Positions 1-11,811 are shown, counted from the stretch's first letter. The stretch: 64,000 nucleotides of DNA from Polytrichum commune (GCA_950295325.1 OX485805.1:58242758-58306757); one strand, 5' to 3'. Numbers and translations are program-made. Notes: generated by a model not told the origin, from the letters alone.

Positions 1-692
1 GCAACTATGGCCTCACATTAGGCCAATGCCAATGGAGGCCGTGCCGTTCGGCCTCGGGTGGGTGAGGCCACACCACTTCACCCATATAAGCCTCTAGGAC
101 TCTACGCGGGGCCCCTACCCCACCGTCAACCAACCTCTTGTCTCTCTACCAAGAGTTGGGGCCAAGTGGACATTTTCCCTTAGCCGCTGGGCCTAGAAGC
201 CCCCAGCAGCTTCAGACCATCATAACTTCCTTGTATGATGTCTGATTCCAGCAACCAACCACTCCATCTTCATCTACGCTTCACGTAGATGCCGATGGAC
301 TCCTCACTTGCCCCATTCGGGCAAGTGGTGAGGACGTTATGCCTGTTTGAACCTTGGCAGTCCCGGGAATCACTCCCAGGCACTGCTGTACCAGGGCGCT
401 GTCCCGGGACAGCGCCCCACTCAAATGGCCATAACTCCTAGCTCACACCTCCGATTGAGGTGTTCTTGAGCATTCTAGAATCACCACGCCATGAGCTACG
501 CATAGCTCATGGCCTTACCCTTGTGCCTCCTAGTCTTCGTGGATGGGAGGCGCTCCCAACGCCCGGGGACCTCACCCACACTAGGATCACTTGGGCCCTC
601 TCACCAACGGCGCCACAAGTCCCGGGTGTCACTCCGGGGTCCCCCTTGTGCCCATGGTGTTTCGGCCACTCCTCATGGAGAGGTGCGCGACA
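1..692 (-). repeat. LTR of the TGTCGC family, cut by the window edge
   Basis: About the last 690 bases of the 974-bp LTR family that recurs through the window, ending in the family terminus GCGCGACA at 692. The orientation is minus, as in the element at 20600-28072. It contains the family's 24-bp CCCGGG-centred palindrome and other stem-loops. The following bases GAGGG begin coding sequence of the broken transposase-like gene, so this copy is inserted in or beside an exon. The left end is outside the window, so solo or full-length status cannot be decided. A 103-codon open frame inside it recurs in every LTR copy and is not treated as a gene. Confidence 0.9.
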
Positions 693-1010
693 GAGGGCAC
701 CGAAAGTAGCAGCGACAGTGAGGGCGGCGAATCACCAAGCAAGGCCTTGCAAAAAACACAGGTTCCCCTAACGGCATACGAGGCTGCTCGCTTGAAGAGG
801 ATAGAGAGTAACAACAAGAAGCTTGAGGAGTTAGGGTTACATGCGCTTGCAAATGAAGTCGGAGTACTGAAGGCGGAGAAAGGCAGGCATCCCGAAAAAC
901 AAGGAGTTGGTCGTGTGCAGGTATCACACCAGGTGGTGGAGGTTTCGAGGATCACGAGGTCACGGAGAGCACAATCTCCGACGTCCCTGTCGGATCAAGC
1001 TCGTATCCAG
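693..1010 (+). CDS. Transposase-like gene, first visible exon
   Basis: 106 codons in phase 0, running from the LTR junction to a donor at 1011 (CAG then GTGTGT). The product is charged and contains YEAARLKRIESNNKKLEELG near residues 29-48, a helix-rich motif that I associate with many plant nuclear and transposon-linked proteins. A Ser/Arg-rich tail follows. The upstream boundary is the LTR insertion, not a splice site, so the original exon probably began further left. No catalytic residues are visible. The role is inferred only from the exons that follow it. Confidence 0.6.
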
Positions 1011-2799
1011 GTGTGTTTTCATCTTCATCTTTACTCAATCCCTGTTCTCTCTTGCAACCCTAAAGTCTCCAGCCTCAACATTTCCATGCTTTAGGGTCTA
1101 GGGTTGAGAGATTTAGGGTTTAAAGGCGTGTTTTAACCGCAACTTGATCTACACAGCTCAGTTAAAACACGTATGATTTGCACATGTTTGGTTTGGATAC
1201 TGTCTTGGTTCGAAAAATGTGAGAAAATGTGATGAAGTTCCTCAAGGGTTGGGCGCGGTCATTGTACACCTCGAATCTGCACAGAGCTCCATCAAACCCC
1301 CTCCATGATGCTTCTGGCAGCTCATGTCACATGAATTTTCTATACCATAGAGTTATGGCAGAGTGACCTAAAAAATGAATCTGAATTCATGAGGAAATGG
1401 ATACACTGCAACAGTCTTAGCGTTTGGAGGTTAATAGATGCCCGTCGGAATTGCTTTGTCAAACGTATGGTGGATGTGATTATGATGCATTGAGGTGGGT
1501 CGAAAACATGTGTAAGATAAGGTTAGGTAAACCTGGCGTTTAATCATGTGGTCTTTGATAGGTCATTAATGTAACATAAGTTGTCAATATGATGATCATG
1601 GTCAAATTCGATAGCCTCATTAAAAGATTACGCTAACAAGTGGGGTTGAATTGCTAGTGATTCTGCTAATGTTTGGTTTTCTAATAACTGTTGGAACCTG
1701 CACTTTCTCATCCCTATAACATAGATTTGGGGTAACTTGGTCATGGTGTTTAGGGATGTGAAGTTGCTGTGGTAGTTCATCAAAACATCAGAATGCATGT
1801 AGTCTTTCAATTCTATGGGCTTTTCATGCTGAGTTTATTATTTTATGAGTAAACCAGGATGCATAAGTTCATAAATAAAAGGTTACTTGTTGGCGTCTTT
1901 CCCTATATTCCAGATAGATGGCAATATAATCTGTTGAATGTTGAGCAAGTCAGATTATTATGTGTAGGTTTGCAAATGGGGACTTTGAAGTCAATCATTT
2001 GTATTGGTACTTTGATTTGATATGCTCAAGTCGACATCATGATATGTGAGTAGGCATTTATGAGAAGGGCATGAGCAGATTACACTTTTGCTTTGGTACA
2101 ACTTCCATTCAGTGACCTTGCACATTTTCTGGCATGTAGAAATGTTTTGAATTCTTCCAATGGTAAGCACTCCATAAATAAGCAATGTGCATCTAAGTGG
2201 TCACCATTAGTGGAATTATTGCATGGAAAGTGACATTTGTCTAGATTTTCTGCCAGAGTTGAAATCAATCACATGTATATAGTGGTTTGGTGTTGAAGAT
2301 TGAATGTGTAGAGAATCTCCTGTGTAGAATCCCTTGAAAGGGTGGAAGAAGCACGTTATAGTGTTGAATGAGCTATATGTGCCACATGTTTGGTAGTACT
2401 GTAGTATTACCTGCAGTTAACTAGCGAGCAGAGGTATATTTTGAATAGATTAGTCAATTATATGATCTCTTATAACTGACTATTTCTAGATTGAGATCCT
2501 GAGTGAGTTGAGTGGAGTCAAATTGAAATAAATCTACTCTCCATCTTAATATGGAGCATCTTTACTGGGGGAAAATCTGTATTGTTTGTTTGGCTGCCAA
2601 TTTGGAAAACGGACCAAGAGCCTACTGGATACCTCTCTAGATTTCTTCTAGACTTCTAATGTTAATAATTCAACTGCATAACTTGACTATTTCTTGTCAC
2701 AATGTGTGCAGAAGGTGACAAACACTAGTATGATCGTTGAACATCTTAAATTGGTACTAGTAAAGTATGGAAGTACTAATTACTGCATAAGAACTACAG
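1011..2799 (+). other. AT-rich intron of the transposase-like gene
   Basis: About 1.8 kb between the donor at 1011 and the acceptor at 2798-2799. I see no conserved open frame, no recognisable repeat and no RNA gene here. The short open frames lack coding character. Confidence 0.5.
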
Positions 2800-2883
2800 G
2801 CATTAGACGAAGAGGGGAGGAGGACCAGAAGGAACTCGGAAGCAGTGTTGCCAACTTCTCCAGCTCCTCAAGCTCCTGCAAAG
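2800..2883 (+). CDS. Transposase-like gene, small exon
   Basis: An 84-bp exon of 28 codons, with acceptor CTACAG before it and donor GTGCGT after it. It begins ALDEEGRR and ends with a Pro/Ala-rich stretch. Its phase matches both neighbouring exons, which is the main support. A different frame of the same DNA is also open, so the splice sites decided the call. Confidence 0.55.
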
Positions 2884-3413
2884 GTGCGTGTATGTACTCC
2901 AGTTCTAATGCTGCAAACAATGCCAGGTGTTGGTTCAGCTTATGCATTATCTCAACTGTTAGTAAGCTTAGCATCTTGAGAACTAGGAGTCCTGGGTCAT
3001 CTCCCTATATTTTTATGGCAACGCTTGAGTTATGAAGACACTTAATTGTGGTTTTAGCTGTGTGAGTTTGTGACCTGGTATTAGCCCACTCGGTGCTCCT
3101 GTTACTAGAGATAGAGCACTTTGGTACCGTTTCTGACTACTGTGCAGGGAGTTTAGTCATTGTCTGATATGATAGAGTGAACCAACCTTTAGAATTGGCA
3201 TAGGCAAGAAGGTGCTCTGGGTGCTTGTTCTTACATGTAAATTTCCATATTGTCGTTGGCTGATTCATTTGTAAATCTTCCTAAATTCATTTAAGTTCAG
3301 CATGCTTGATAGGTGTGATGGTATTTAGTGTCTGCTGGCCGTGACCTCTCCTTATCTATCATACATGATATGTGCATAGAACCTGGAATAAGTCAGTGAA
3401 TCCACATGTGCAG
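2884..3413 (+). other. Intron of the transposase-like gene
   Basis: 530 bp between the donor GTGCGT at 2884 and the acceptor at 3412-3413. No other signal is seen. Confidence 0.45.
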
Positions 3414-3619
3414 GGGAAACCTGAACTGTCCGAGCCGGCGAAGTGGGAAACCAGAAGGCCCTATAGTGTGAACAACACACCCGCTTTAGCACGTTCACAG
3501 CCTTCACAACCTTCAGGTGCAAAATTTGCGGTGCCACGAACAATTAGTTAACAAGACTCCGCAATACCAAAGGAAGCACGCAACATGTCAACTAGTGTGA
3601 CGTGGTCATCTAACGATGG
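3414..3619 (+). CDS. Transposase-like gene, exon 3 left half
   Basis: The acceptor GTGCAG ends at 3413. The frame runs GKPELSEPAKW... to the gypsy insertion at 3619/3620 and continues in the same frame at 16071 (the GATGG duplication is counted once). One TAA at 3549-3551 interrupts it directly before a CAA codon; the frame is unchanged on both sides, suggesting a CAA-to-TAA change. The sequence is Ser/Pro-rich and probably disordered, leading into the acidic start of the transposase block. Confidence 0.55.
3615..3619. repeat. Target-site duplication GATGG, left copy
   Basis: GATGG directly before the gypsy 5' LTR. The same five bases follow the 3' LTR at 16066-16070. Removing the element and one copy restores the host reading frame. 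Confidence 0.95.
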
Positions 3620-4320
3620 TGTGAGCCCAAAAGGGTGCCCACATTTAGTCTTAGACCCTTGAAACGTTAGTTGATGCACTTTGAAGTAGCATGTTACTTC
3701 ACAAAAATATAAAAAGAGTGAAATGTTAGTCTTAGAAGTACCATGTTGTAAGAGGCTAGGATGTGAGTTGTTATTGTGTTTTTACCTTCGGAAGGATTTG
3801 AGTGAATGAGGATAGGTAAGGAGAACTTGGATTGAGTAGTTAGTGAGTAGGCTAGTACAAATGGATGGAGACAACCAAAGTGACTCAAGAGGCAAGTGCA
3901 TTCGAATTGGGATGAATGGAGGATCACATGGAGCGCACAAGTGGACCACCTCATCATGGCCACTTAATGGGGAAGGCCCAAGGAAGAATGCAAGGTGGAG
4001 GATAAGCAAATTCTCAAAGCACCAATCAAATCACGAGTTAAGCATCGTGGTTTGAATTAAGTGGTGAGCGACGATTTGGGAAAGTAAGGGGAGAAAGTTA
4101 TGGCGGCGGAAAGCGAAGGAGGCTAAGTTTGGGTTGAAGCATCCCAAGTTTGGTAAAGTGTGGTAGGTAGAAAGCCAAGGCTAGTTAAATGTTCGAATTA
4201 GGATCCTTGTTGATCATTTGAGGGAGGAAGGCTTAGAAGATAGGATTGGCGCCTACTAAGTAGGAGGAAATCTCAAGGGCTTATCGTGAGCCTTGAGGGT
4301 GCTCACCCCCTCAAGCTTAC

Positions 4321-4327
4321 TATATAA
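4321..4327 (+). promoter_or_regulatory. Candidate TATA box of the gypsy LTR
   Basis: TATATAA, followed by a pyrimidine-rich stretch typical of plant promoters. Repeated at 14638 in the other LTR. It is the best core-promoter candidate in the LTR; the start site itself cannot be seen. Confidence 0.5.
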
Positions 4328-4846
4328 TCCCTCATTCTTCCCTCACTCATCCTCTCTTTCCTTTGTGCTCCAAGGCACCCCACGAGTTATAAGTGTGGGT
4401 GTGGGAAGCCATATTGGAGCACATGTGTGTGCTTAGTTTTTAGTTTGAGAGCCAAGGCTTGTTAGCCTTGAAGAGGGCTTGACCTCTTGGTAGAATTAGT
4501 GTTGACGTGAAGGATTTTAAAGTTAATTCATGATTCCAATTTGTGGTACTTAAAGTTCATGTTTTGAATACACGTGGTTGCAAGTTCCATGTTTAAGAGT
4601 TGAGCACTTGATGTTGTGATGAGTGCAAAAATATACTTGTGTGGATTAGTTAGTCTTAGTGAAGTTAGGAAATTCTCTCTCCCCCTCTCCTCCCTAAGAT
4701 TTTAGGATTTTAGGATTAGAGAAGAATTGTGTGATTAGAAAGGGGTTGTTAGTAGAATTAGGGAAATTAGGTAGGAAGATTAGTTAAGGGCTTGAATAAT
4801 TAGTGAGGTAGTTGGGGATTACAACTACAAAGTTGTGGGTTTATGA

Positions 4847-5045
4847 AGGAGCTGGGTTTATGAAGGAACTGGGTTTGTTTAGTTAGAAAGTAAAGAGCTG
4901 GGTTTATGAAGGAGCTGGGTTTGTTTAGTTAGAAAGTAAAGAGCTGGGTTTATGAAGGACCTGGGTTTGTTTAGTTAGAAGCTAAGAAGCTGGGTTTATG
5001 AAGGAGCTGGGTTTATGTAATTAGAAAGTAAAGAGATGGGTTCAT
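4847..5045 (+). repeat. Tandem GAGCTGGGTTTATGAAGG block in the gypsy LTR
   Basis: About four imperfect units of 40-60 bp, each with GAGCTGGGTTTATGAAGG and most followed by TTTAGTTAGAAAGTAAA. The same block occurs at about 15164-15362 in the 3' LTR, so it predates this insertion. Confidence 0.8.
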
Positions 5046-5748
5046 GAAGGAGCTTAGTAGATAGCCTACCTAATTAGCTCATAGACAAGTAGTTAGTTAC
5101 ATTATGCTAGTTAGTGTTATGGTGGCTTTCACAAGTAAATGTATTTGAGATTGACTATAGAGAATAGTGTTTTTTTAACACTTGCATCCTCTCTTTAAAA
5201 ATAAACCACGTGCACAAATTAATGGAGAATGTGGAGCACTCTCGCGATGGCAAGACAAAGGAAGCAAAGACCAAAGGTGCGAGGGAGAGATTGACATAAG
5301 TCACATAAGTATTTCTTAATACTTAAAGGCTTATGTACGGTATGGAGACACCAAGTGAGACCTCTTATAGTAGCGATACGGAATACACAAGTGATAGTTC
5401 AAGTGGTAGTATAGAGTCAACGGCACGGACTCCATTTAGGAGAGGGATATCCTTAAGGGCTTGTGTAGCTAAAGCGGCCGGATGGACGTTAGAAGCAAAC
5501 AAAGACAAAATAGCACCCGAGCATAAGGAGGTTAAAATAACATAGTTAACTTGTGCATTCTCCACATACGTATTGAAATTGTACATTGAGTTGTTAAAAG
5601 TGAAATTCCAGTTAAATCCAAGATCACTTGAAGGGTGAACCTTGCACTATGGACTCATCCAAGTCCAAATCCAATACCGCGGAGGAATGTGAGCCCAAAC
5701 CCACTACTCGGACTACGGACGCTTAAGGGTGGGGGGTTTGGCCTCACA

Positions 5749-6657
5749 TAATTGGTGCGTCCGCCGGGAGCGAAGCGGAAGGTAGTTACAAGACTTGGAG
5801 GCGACTAGGAGACTTGGAGGCAACTAGGAAAAATTGGAGACACAAACTTGAGAGAAGGGAAGGAGCACCCGAAACTCGGTAAGTATTATCTCTTTGGGTT
5901 ACATTTGAATTCATTGTATTTCAACTATTCCTTGGAATGAATTGCATCGTCAATTACGCAAATTCATTTTTGAGGAAGGAGCGCGGCGAAGGTACGTCCT
6001 CAACCTTTTTGGGGATTTGCTAAGAACTTAAAAGGAACCTATAACCGAGTAGCTCATTAAAACATTAGAGGATAAATTCACCTTAGGACATTGAACTTTG
6101 ACACTCACCTCGGGGTGAGTCTCAAAGTTTTGGGAGTTGTCATTTCATGCTCTAGATTAAATTAATATTTCACAAAGTTTATGGTGTTGTTACATTGAGT
6201 CACGATTGAGGGGAGTGCTAACTCACAGGGGGATGCGATTGCTCAAGGTATGTTTATTTCTTCAAAGCGAACTCATTAACTAATTAAGGAATGCCTTTTG
6301 TACTCGTGATTGTTGTTATCCGTTGTAGAGGGTAATTCCCAAATTGTGGATGGTGTGAGAAGTTGAAGGGTGAAGCCTCGACTTTTAACATAATCTACTC
6401 GGAAGGTCACCCCCTCACAATCGGTATTGTGGTGAGTGTTAATTTGCGGGAAGGTGCGGAGGTGATGCTCCGACTTAACCAAAAAATTAACATGAACATG
6501 CCTATCCCCTATTGGGATTCTTTCACCTAAGTGGGCTTGCAGGTTCTTTTCTTCACCTCCTAAAAAAATTATAACCACACCAAGACAAGTGAAAATATTA
6601 AGAGGGGAATTGCTAGGATTATGTGTGGTCAAGTGAGGGTCGATCGATTCTTATGGA
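5749..6657 (+). other. Gypsy 5' leader with a possible primer-binding site
   Basis: About 0.9 kb of untranslated leader. At 5753-5769, four bases after the LTR, lies TGGTGCGTCCGCCGGGA. It partly resembles the tRNA-Asp-type primer site of Athila elements but is not a clean match, so the primer is uncertain. No convincing gene on either strand. Confidence 0.5.
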
Positions 6658-9600
6658 ATGCAAGGTAGGACTCGCTCACAAAAACCAAGTTTGATAGTAG
6701 GACTAGAGAAATCTACTCGAAAGAGGCGGTCCTCTAAAATCAGTGATAGATTAGAACAAGATAATGTTAGAATAGAGAGTTGTTTGAACGTCGAACCTAG
6801 GACTAGGTCAATTCTAGACACCTTAGAACTTGGAGCTCAACTTGAAGAGGAGATCACTCCCTCCAAATTGAATGGTGAAACTTCTTCGGAAAATTACACA
6901 CTTAGAGAAGAATTCCCGGTAGAAGTTGATAGGGGATTGTTGAATAGTTCACCGGTCACCATGGCCGAGGAACGGGGGATGGATCCACCACCCATACCCC
7001 CAATTCCGCCCATACCTCCTATACCTCCAATAGACCCATTGGTTAGGCCAAGAGGCCTACCAATTGTGGTTCCACAAAATTTAGCGGCGATGGATATGCC
7101 ATCTCATCTCCCTAAATTTTATGGGACCAAGGATGAGGACCCCTCTCGGCACATGGAACGGTATATCGAACGGTTGGCTAGCTTCCTCATAACCGACCCG
7201 GGTTATTGGTTAGTGTGGTTTCCTACCACTCTAGAGGGGGAAGCCTATGAATGGTATCGGGATCATGCCGAGGGACATTTTAGGGGATGGGAACAATTAC
7301 AAAGGGAGTTTCTTAACGAATTTAGGCCGGAAGTGGGTCAAAGTACCGCATTAAGGGCATTGTCGTCATTGAAGCAAGGAAGGGAGGAAGAAATTTCGGC
7401 TTACATTAGAAGGTTTGATTTAGTGTGCACTAGATTTGTGGGTACCATGCTCAACGACGACACGCTAAAGCAATTTTTCATTCAAGGGTTTTTTAAGTCC
7501 GGAACTATTAGGGGTGTTCTAGAAAGGAATCCCTTGACCTTGGCGGATGCCAAGCGTGCGGCTAGAGATATTGAAAACTTGGATAAAGATCACGAAAGGC
7601 TATGGAGAAGGGAGGATGAATTGATCCCACAATTCATCCCCATACGCCCTAGGGTGGTAGCGGTAGAACCCGCTAAGTATGAGAACCAAATTCCATATGC
7701 CATTGTGGACACCGGTCCCCGACCTTTAGCGGTTAGGGAACCGGCACCTCTTTTGGCACTACCGGCCCCTAGAACGGATCCACACTTGGAGGAGGTTGAG
7801 AGAAGACTAGGTGCTAGCCAACTAGGATTCCAAGAGGCTATGATAAAACAAATGCAAAGCCTCACGGATCAAATGTCATTAATGATCCGGAGTCAACAAC
7901 CGGGGCCTCCACCCCCGGTTGAGTCGGGTAGGCATTCTTCCGGATTATGGTGTGTCCAATGTGGCCAACCGGGCCACACGCGTCAATTTTGTAGAAGTGG
8001 ACAAAACCGTGACCAAAGAGGAAACGGTAACCCACCTCAACAAAATCAACGAGGTCAAGCGCCACCTCACTATGGAAATGGAAGCAATAGAGGACCACAA
8101 CCTAGAGGGCAAGGTGGCCAAAATTTAGAGAAGAAGGAATTTCATCCCTTTTGTGGAAGGTGGCACGCTCAAGGACAATGTTGGTCCGAAGGTCAAGAGT
8201 TTAATTGTAGCAATTGTGGAGGAAGTCATCCCTCGGATACGTGTCGCCAACCGGACAAAATAATTAATGTCCCTTACCCGGTGGCTAATCCACAACAACA
8301 AGCAAGGGATAATATGCGAGGTGCTAGGCCACAAGGAGTACCGGCCAATGAACTTAGGCCACCTAACTTATACTATGACCATAGTAATACTAGGCAAACT
8401 TTTCATCCACCGGCGGGCTTGCAAACTACAACCGGTTACATTCCAATACAAAATAGACAAGGAGTTCCACCTAATGGTAGTAACGGGAGACAAGCGCCTC
8501 CAACGGATCCGGGACCATCTAACTCCCAAGATGTTAGGTTCATGGATGGAGTGTTGGAGGCCACATGTGATGACATGCTTCCTCTCCCAACGAGAATTGG
8601 AGAGGAGCAAAGTCAATGGCCTCCTCACACCAATGCTATTACATATGAGTTAGTGAAGGGTAAGGGTGTGGTTGAAGAAGCACCTGCACTAGCGGTAACT
8701 ACTAGGGCTAGGAGAGGGGATGCCCCGTTGGAGGTAGGAATAGGAGAGCAAGGAAATTACTCTTCGGATGAAGAGATTAATCTCTCCGAGTTGGATAGGG
8801 TAGCTAGAAGAGCTACTAAGGATGTGGAGAGGGAAAATATAATTTTACAAGATAGGGAGAGGACTAATGCGGTACATGACTTGGATAATAGCGATGTGGG
8901 TGAATGGGAAGGACCGGGGGTTCCCGTAGACGAATTCGACGTAGTGGGTAATTCTAAGGTGGAAAGATCTACCGGGTACGACTTGTGGGCGGACCTTAGT
9001 ACACTCAAGGCGGATATTACTTTCGGCCAACTATTGGAAATTTCACCCACGGCAAGGAAAACATTAAAGGAGGGAATGCCGGTACACAAGAGGATGAGGA
9101 AGGTGAAAGCTAAAATAGCCGCTAGGATCCAATCACAAGGTGGAAGAGACGTGAAAGCTATAGAAATAGAAGTTGTTATAGTAGATAAGGTGGTTCCTAA
9201 TGTGCTAGTCGACGGAGGGAGTAGTCTAAATATACTACCGGAGGATACTATGAAAAAATTGGGACTTGGACTCACGGGGCCTTCACCTTTGGTCATAAAT
9301 ATGGCAAATCAAAGTTCGACTACGCCTTTGGGGATGATCAAGGATTGTAGAATGACTACGGGAGGTGAGGAGTACTTGGTCACCTTCCATGTCATTAAAA
9401 TGCACTCCAACAAGGACACCTTCCCCATTTTGCTAGGTAGGCCTTGGTTGCGGATGGCGAATGCTATGGTCAATTGGGGTGGACCTAAACCATCCATCAC
9501 TTATGGTCCGGAGGGTAATAGGGTCATAGTGTCCATTGGTTCATTAGAAGGATGGATGAAGAAGGAGATGTATTTGCCATTGGAGAAGGAAATTGATGAC

Positions 9601-11811
9601 TTAAACGAGAATGAGATTGGCAAGGCATTGGTGGGAGTCGTCCATCCCGAAGGTCAAAGGGTTGTTATAGATTCGGGCTCGGGAAGTCTAGGTCCTAATT
9701 TTTACAATTATGGGGATAATGGGGATTATGCCCAATGGCTAAGGGAGTACCCCGAGTCCGAGGTTGATGTAATGGTTACATTTCACCAAGTAGGCTTAGG
9801 GAGTGAATTTCCTAGTGTTAGTTTAGGAGAGGGCTCATTGTTGGAGCCATGTGAGGTGCTCACCGAGGAAGAGTGGGTTAGCGGTGGGTTAACACCTTGG
9901 GTAGATGACGTGGAAGAGGGTGAGGTTAGTTTAATTCATGTAGATGGGACTCAAGAGGAGGATGTGATTATTGAGTCATCGAAATTGGAGGAGCCTTTAC
10001 ATTTCAAGACCACGTCTACGGGGATAGTTGTAGGTCAAGATGTGAAAGATTACCCCAATGTGCCTTCCGATTGGTATCGGAACAAAGAGGAACAAGCACA
10101 TGTGTCGGAAGCGGATTGGCGGTACGTGGATGTGAAATTAAAGAATGGAAAAACCCGACAAATGAAGATGGGCTCCAAATTGGGGGAGAAAGAGGTTAGG
10201 GAGTATAGCAATTTGGTGGATGAGTTTAGTGATACTTTTGCATGGTCCTACGATGAGCTTAAGGGAATTCCTAGGGAAATGGTAGAGCACCGGATTCCTT
10301 TAATTCCGGGGGCGAGGCCAATTAGACAAAAGGAGAGGAGGATGAATCCTCAATTGCAATTGTTGGTGAAAGCGGAATTGGAAAGGTTATTGAAGGCCGG
10401 GTTTATCAAGCCGGTGGAAATCACGGATTGGGTTTCTCCTATGGTCTTAGTAAAGAAAAAAAATGGGAAATTAAGGGTTTGTGTCGACTATAGGAAATTG
10501 AATTCGTGCACACAAAAGGATCACTTCCCCTTACCTTTTATCACCTTGTTGCTTGAGGAGGTTGGAGGTCATTCGCGATATACCTTTATGGATGGGTATG
10601 CGGGTTATAATCAAATTTCCATAGCCCTCCAAGATATCCATAAAACGGCTTTTACTACACCTTGGGGTACTTTTGTGTGGGTAGTGATGCCATTTGGGTT
10701 ATGTAATGCCCCGGCTACTTTCCAACGATTAGTAATGTATATCTTCACCGACTTGTTGTTCAAATCCATGACCGTCTTTGTGGACGATTTTAGCACACAA
10801 AGTAATGTGGATGATCACCTACATTGTGTTAGGGAGGCATTGGTTAGGTGTAGGAAGATGAGGTTAGCATTGAACCCGGATAAGACATTTTTGGGAGTGA
10901 ATAAGGGAGTGTTGTTGGGTTATGTTGTTAGTGAGAAAGGTAGAGAACCCGATCCGGATAAGATTGCGGCCATAAGCGACTTGGCAACTCCAACCAATTC
11001 CAAGGGGATCTCTAAGTTGTTAGGACATGTGGGATGGTACCGGGAACTTATTCCTAATTTTTCAAAGATAGCGGTGCCCATTACCCATTTGCTCAAAAAG
11101 GATGTCAAATTCGAGTGGACGGATGCTTGTCAAAAAGCCTTTGAGGAATTGCGGGATAGGTTGAGCACCTATCCGGTGTTGATACCACCCAATTGGGGTA
11201 AACCTTTTCACGTCTATTGTGATGCTAGTAATGTGGCAATAGGGAGTGCGCTTTGTCAAGCAACGGGAGAAAAAGAGAAGGATCAACCTATAGCTTATGC
11301 GAGTAAGCAATTGACCCCCGCCGAAAGAAACTACTCTACAACGGAGAGGGAGTGCCTAGCCATGGTGTTTTCCGTTAAAAAGTTTAGGCATTACCTCATG
11401 TGCAACCCGGTTGTATTTTTTGTTGACCACATGGCTATCAAGTATCTAATTAACAAGGCGGAGTTAAGTGGTAGGTTAGCTAGGTGGGTTTTGTTATTAG
11501 AAGAATTCGACTACACGGTGGAATATAAACCGGGTCGTATGCATTTACAAGCGGACCACTTGTCTAGGTTGTCGGAGGAGATAGGAAAAAATCCGGTAAA
11601 TGATATGTTAGTAGATGATAGCCTCTTTGTGGTCACTTCTACACCGGAGTGGTATGCGGGCATAGTGGAATTTCTAACAACCCACAAGTTGCCCAAAGAG
11701 TGGACAAAAGAAGAGAGAAGGAAGGTGAGGGTAAATAGTAGGCAATTTGTTGTAGTGGGCCATAGGTTGTTTAGAAGGGGGTCCGATGGTATTTTACGAC
11801 GATGCGTGTAA
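6658..11811 (+). CDS. Gypsy Gag-Pol polyprotein, ends at an in-frame TAA
   Basis: 1,717 codons from an ATG. A retrotransposon Gag domain lies at about residues 155-290. CCHC zinc knuckles start at residue 432 (CVQCGQPGHTRQFC) and near 515-530 (CSNCGGSHPSDTC). The aspartic protease motif VLVDGGSS is near 850. The reverse transcriptase includes KKNGKLRVCVDYRKLN near 1268, the first catalytic Asp in FMDGYAGYNQ near 1310 and FVDDF near 1373. RNase H includes VYCDASN near 1518 and ADHLSRL near 1634. The frame stops with TAA at 11809, exactly at the usual start of the integrase zinc-binding region, and stays open beyond it. It looks like one nonsense change rather than a natural Pol end. The protein would form particles and copy RNA in the cytoplasm, but integrase would be missing. 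Confidence 0.93.
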   Translation: MQGRTRSQKPSLIVGLEKSTRKRRSSKISDRLEQDNVRIESCLNVEPRTRSILDTLELGAQLEEEITPSKLNGETSSENYTLREEFPVEVDRGLLNSSPVTMAEERGMDPPPIPPIPPIPPIPPIDPLVRPRGLPIVVPQNLAAMDMPSHLPKFYGTKDEDPSRHMERYIERLASFLITDPGYWLVWFPTTLEGEAYEWYRDHAEGHFRGWEQLQREFLNEFRPEVGQSTALRALSSLKQGREEEISAYIRRFDLVCTRFVGTMLNDDTLKQFFIQGFFKSGTIRGVLERNPLTLADAKRAARDIENLDKDHERLWRREDELIPQFIPIRPRVVAVEPAKYENQIPYAIVDTGPRPLAVREPAPLLALPAPRTDPHLEEVERRLGASQLGFQEAMIKQMQSLTDQMSLMIRSQQPGPPPPVESGRHSSGLWCVQCGQPGHTRQFCRSGQNRDQRGNGNPPQQNQRGQAPPHYGNGSNRGPQPRGQGGQNLEKKEFHPFCGRWHAQGQCWSEGQEFNCSNCGGSHPSDTCRQPDKIINVPYPVANPQQQARDNMRGARPQGVPANELRPPNLYYDHSNTRQTFHPPAGLQTTTGYIPIQNRQGVPPNGSNGRQAPPTDPGPSNSQDVRFMDGVLEATCDDMLPLPTRIGEEQSQWPPHTNAITYELVKGKGVVEEAPALAVTTRARRGDAPLEVGIGEQGNYSSDEEINLSELDRVARRATKDVERENIILQDRERTNAVHDLDNSDVGEWEGPGVPVDEFDVVGNSKVERSTGYDLWADLSTLKADITFGQLLEISPTARKTLKEGMPVHKRMRKVKAKIAARIQSQGGRDVKAIEIEVVIVDKVVPNVLVDGGSSLNILPEDTMKKLGLGLTGPSPLVINMANQSSTTPLGMIKDCRMTTGGEEYLVTFHVIKMHSNKDTFPILLGRPWLRMANAMVNWGGPKPSITYGPEGNRVIVSIGSLEGWMKKEMYLPLEKEIDDLNENEIGKALVGVVHPEGQRVVIDSGSGSLGPNFYNYGDNGDYAQWLREYPESEVDVMVTFHQVGLGSEFPSVSLGEGSLLEPCEVLTEEEWVSGGLTPWVDDVEEGEVSLIHVDGTQEEDVIIESSKLEEPLHFKTTSTGIVVGQDVKDYPNVPSDWYRNKEEQAHVSEADWRYVDVKLKNGKTRQMKMGSKLGEKEVREYSNLVDEFSDTFAWSYDELKGIPREMVEHRIPLIPGARPIRQKERRMNPQLQLLVKAELERLLKAGFIKPVEITDWVSPMVLVKKKNGKLRVCVDYRKLNSCTQKDHFPLPFITLLLEEVGGHSRYTFMDGYAGYNQISIALQDIHKTAFTTPWGTFVWVVMPFGLCNAPATFQRLVMYIFTDLLFKSMTVFVDDFSTQSNVDDHLHCVREALVRCRKMRLALNPDKTFLGVNKGVLLGYVVSEKGREPDPDKIAAISDLATPTNSKGISKLLGHVGWYRELIPNFSKIAVPITHLLKKDVKFEWTDACQKAFEELRDRLSTYPVLIPPNWGKPFHVYCDASNVAIGSALCQATGEKEKDQPIAYASKQLTPAERNYSTTERECLAMVFSVKKFRHYLMCNPVVFFVDHMAIKYLINKAELSGRLARWVLLLEEFDYTVEYKPGRMHLQADHLSRLSEEIGKNPVNDMLVDDSLFVVTSTPEWYAGIVEFLTTHKLPKEWTKEERRKVRVNSRQFVVVGHRLFRRGSDGILRRCV

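Larger units (their letters stand above)
3620..5748 (+). repeat. Gypsy 5' LTR
   Basis: 2,129 bp with TG...CA ends and an inverted terminal hexamer TGTGAG/CTCACA. It matches 13937-16065 at a constant offset of 10,317, with one difference noticed. It holds a TATA-like box near 4321 and a tandem block at about 4847-5045. Small open frames on both strands recur in both LTRs and show no domain, so they are not called as genes. Confidence 0.93.

Noticed and set aside
460-771. Recurring open frame of about 80-110 codons starting MFLSILESPRHELR
   Set aside because: It occurs in nearly every LTR copy in either orientation, ends in whatever sequence flanks the LTR, and has no domain. It is LTR sequence that happens to be open.
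5333-5545. 70-codon frame starting MYGMETPSETSYSS, repeated at 15650-15862
   Set aside because: It lies in both gypsy LTRs at the fixed offset and shows no family signal. A regulatory small ORF is possible but not supported.
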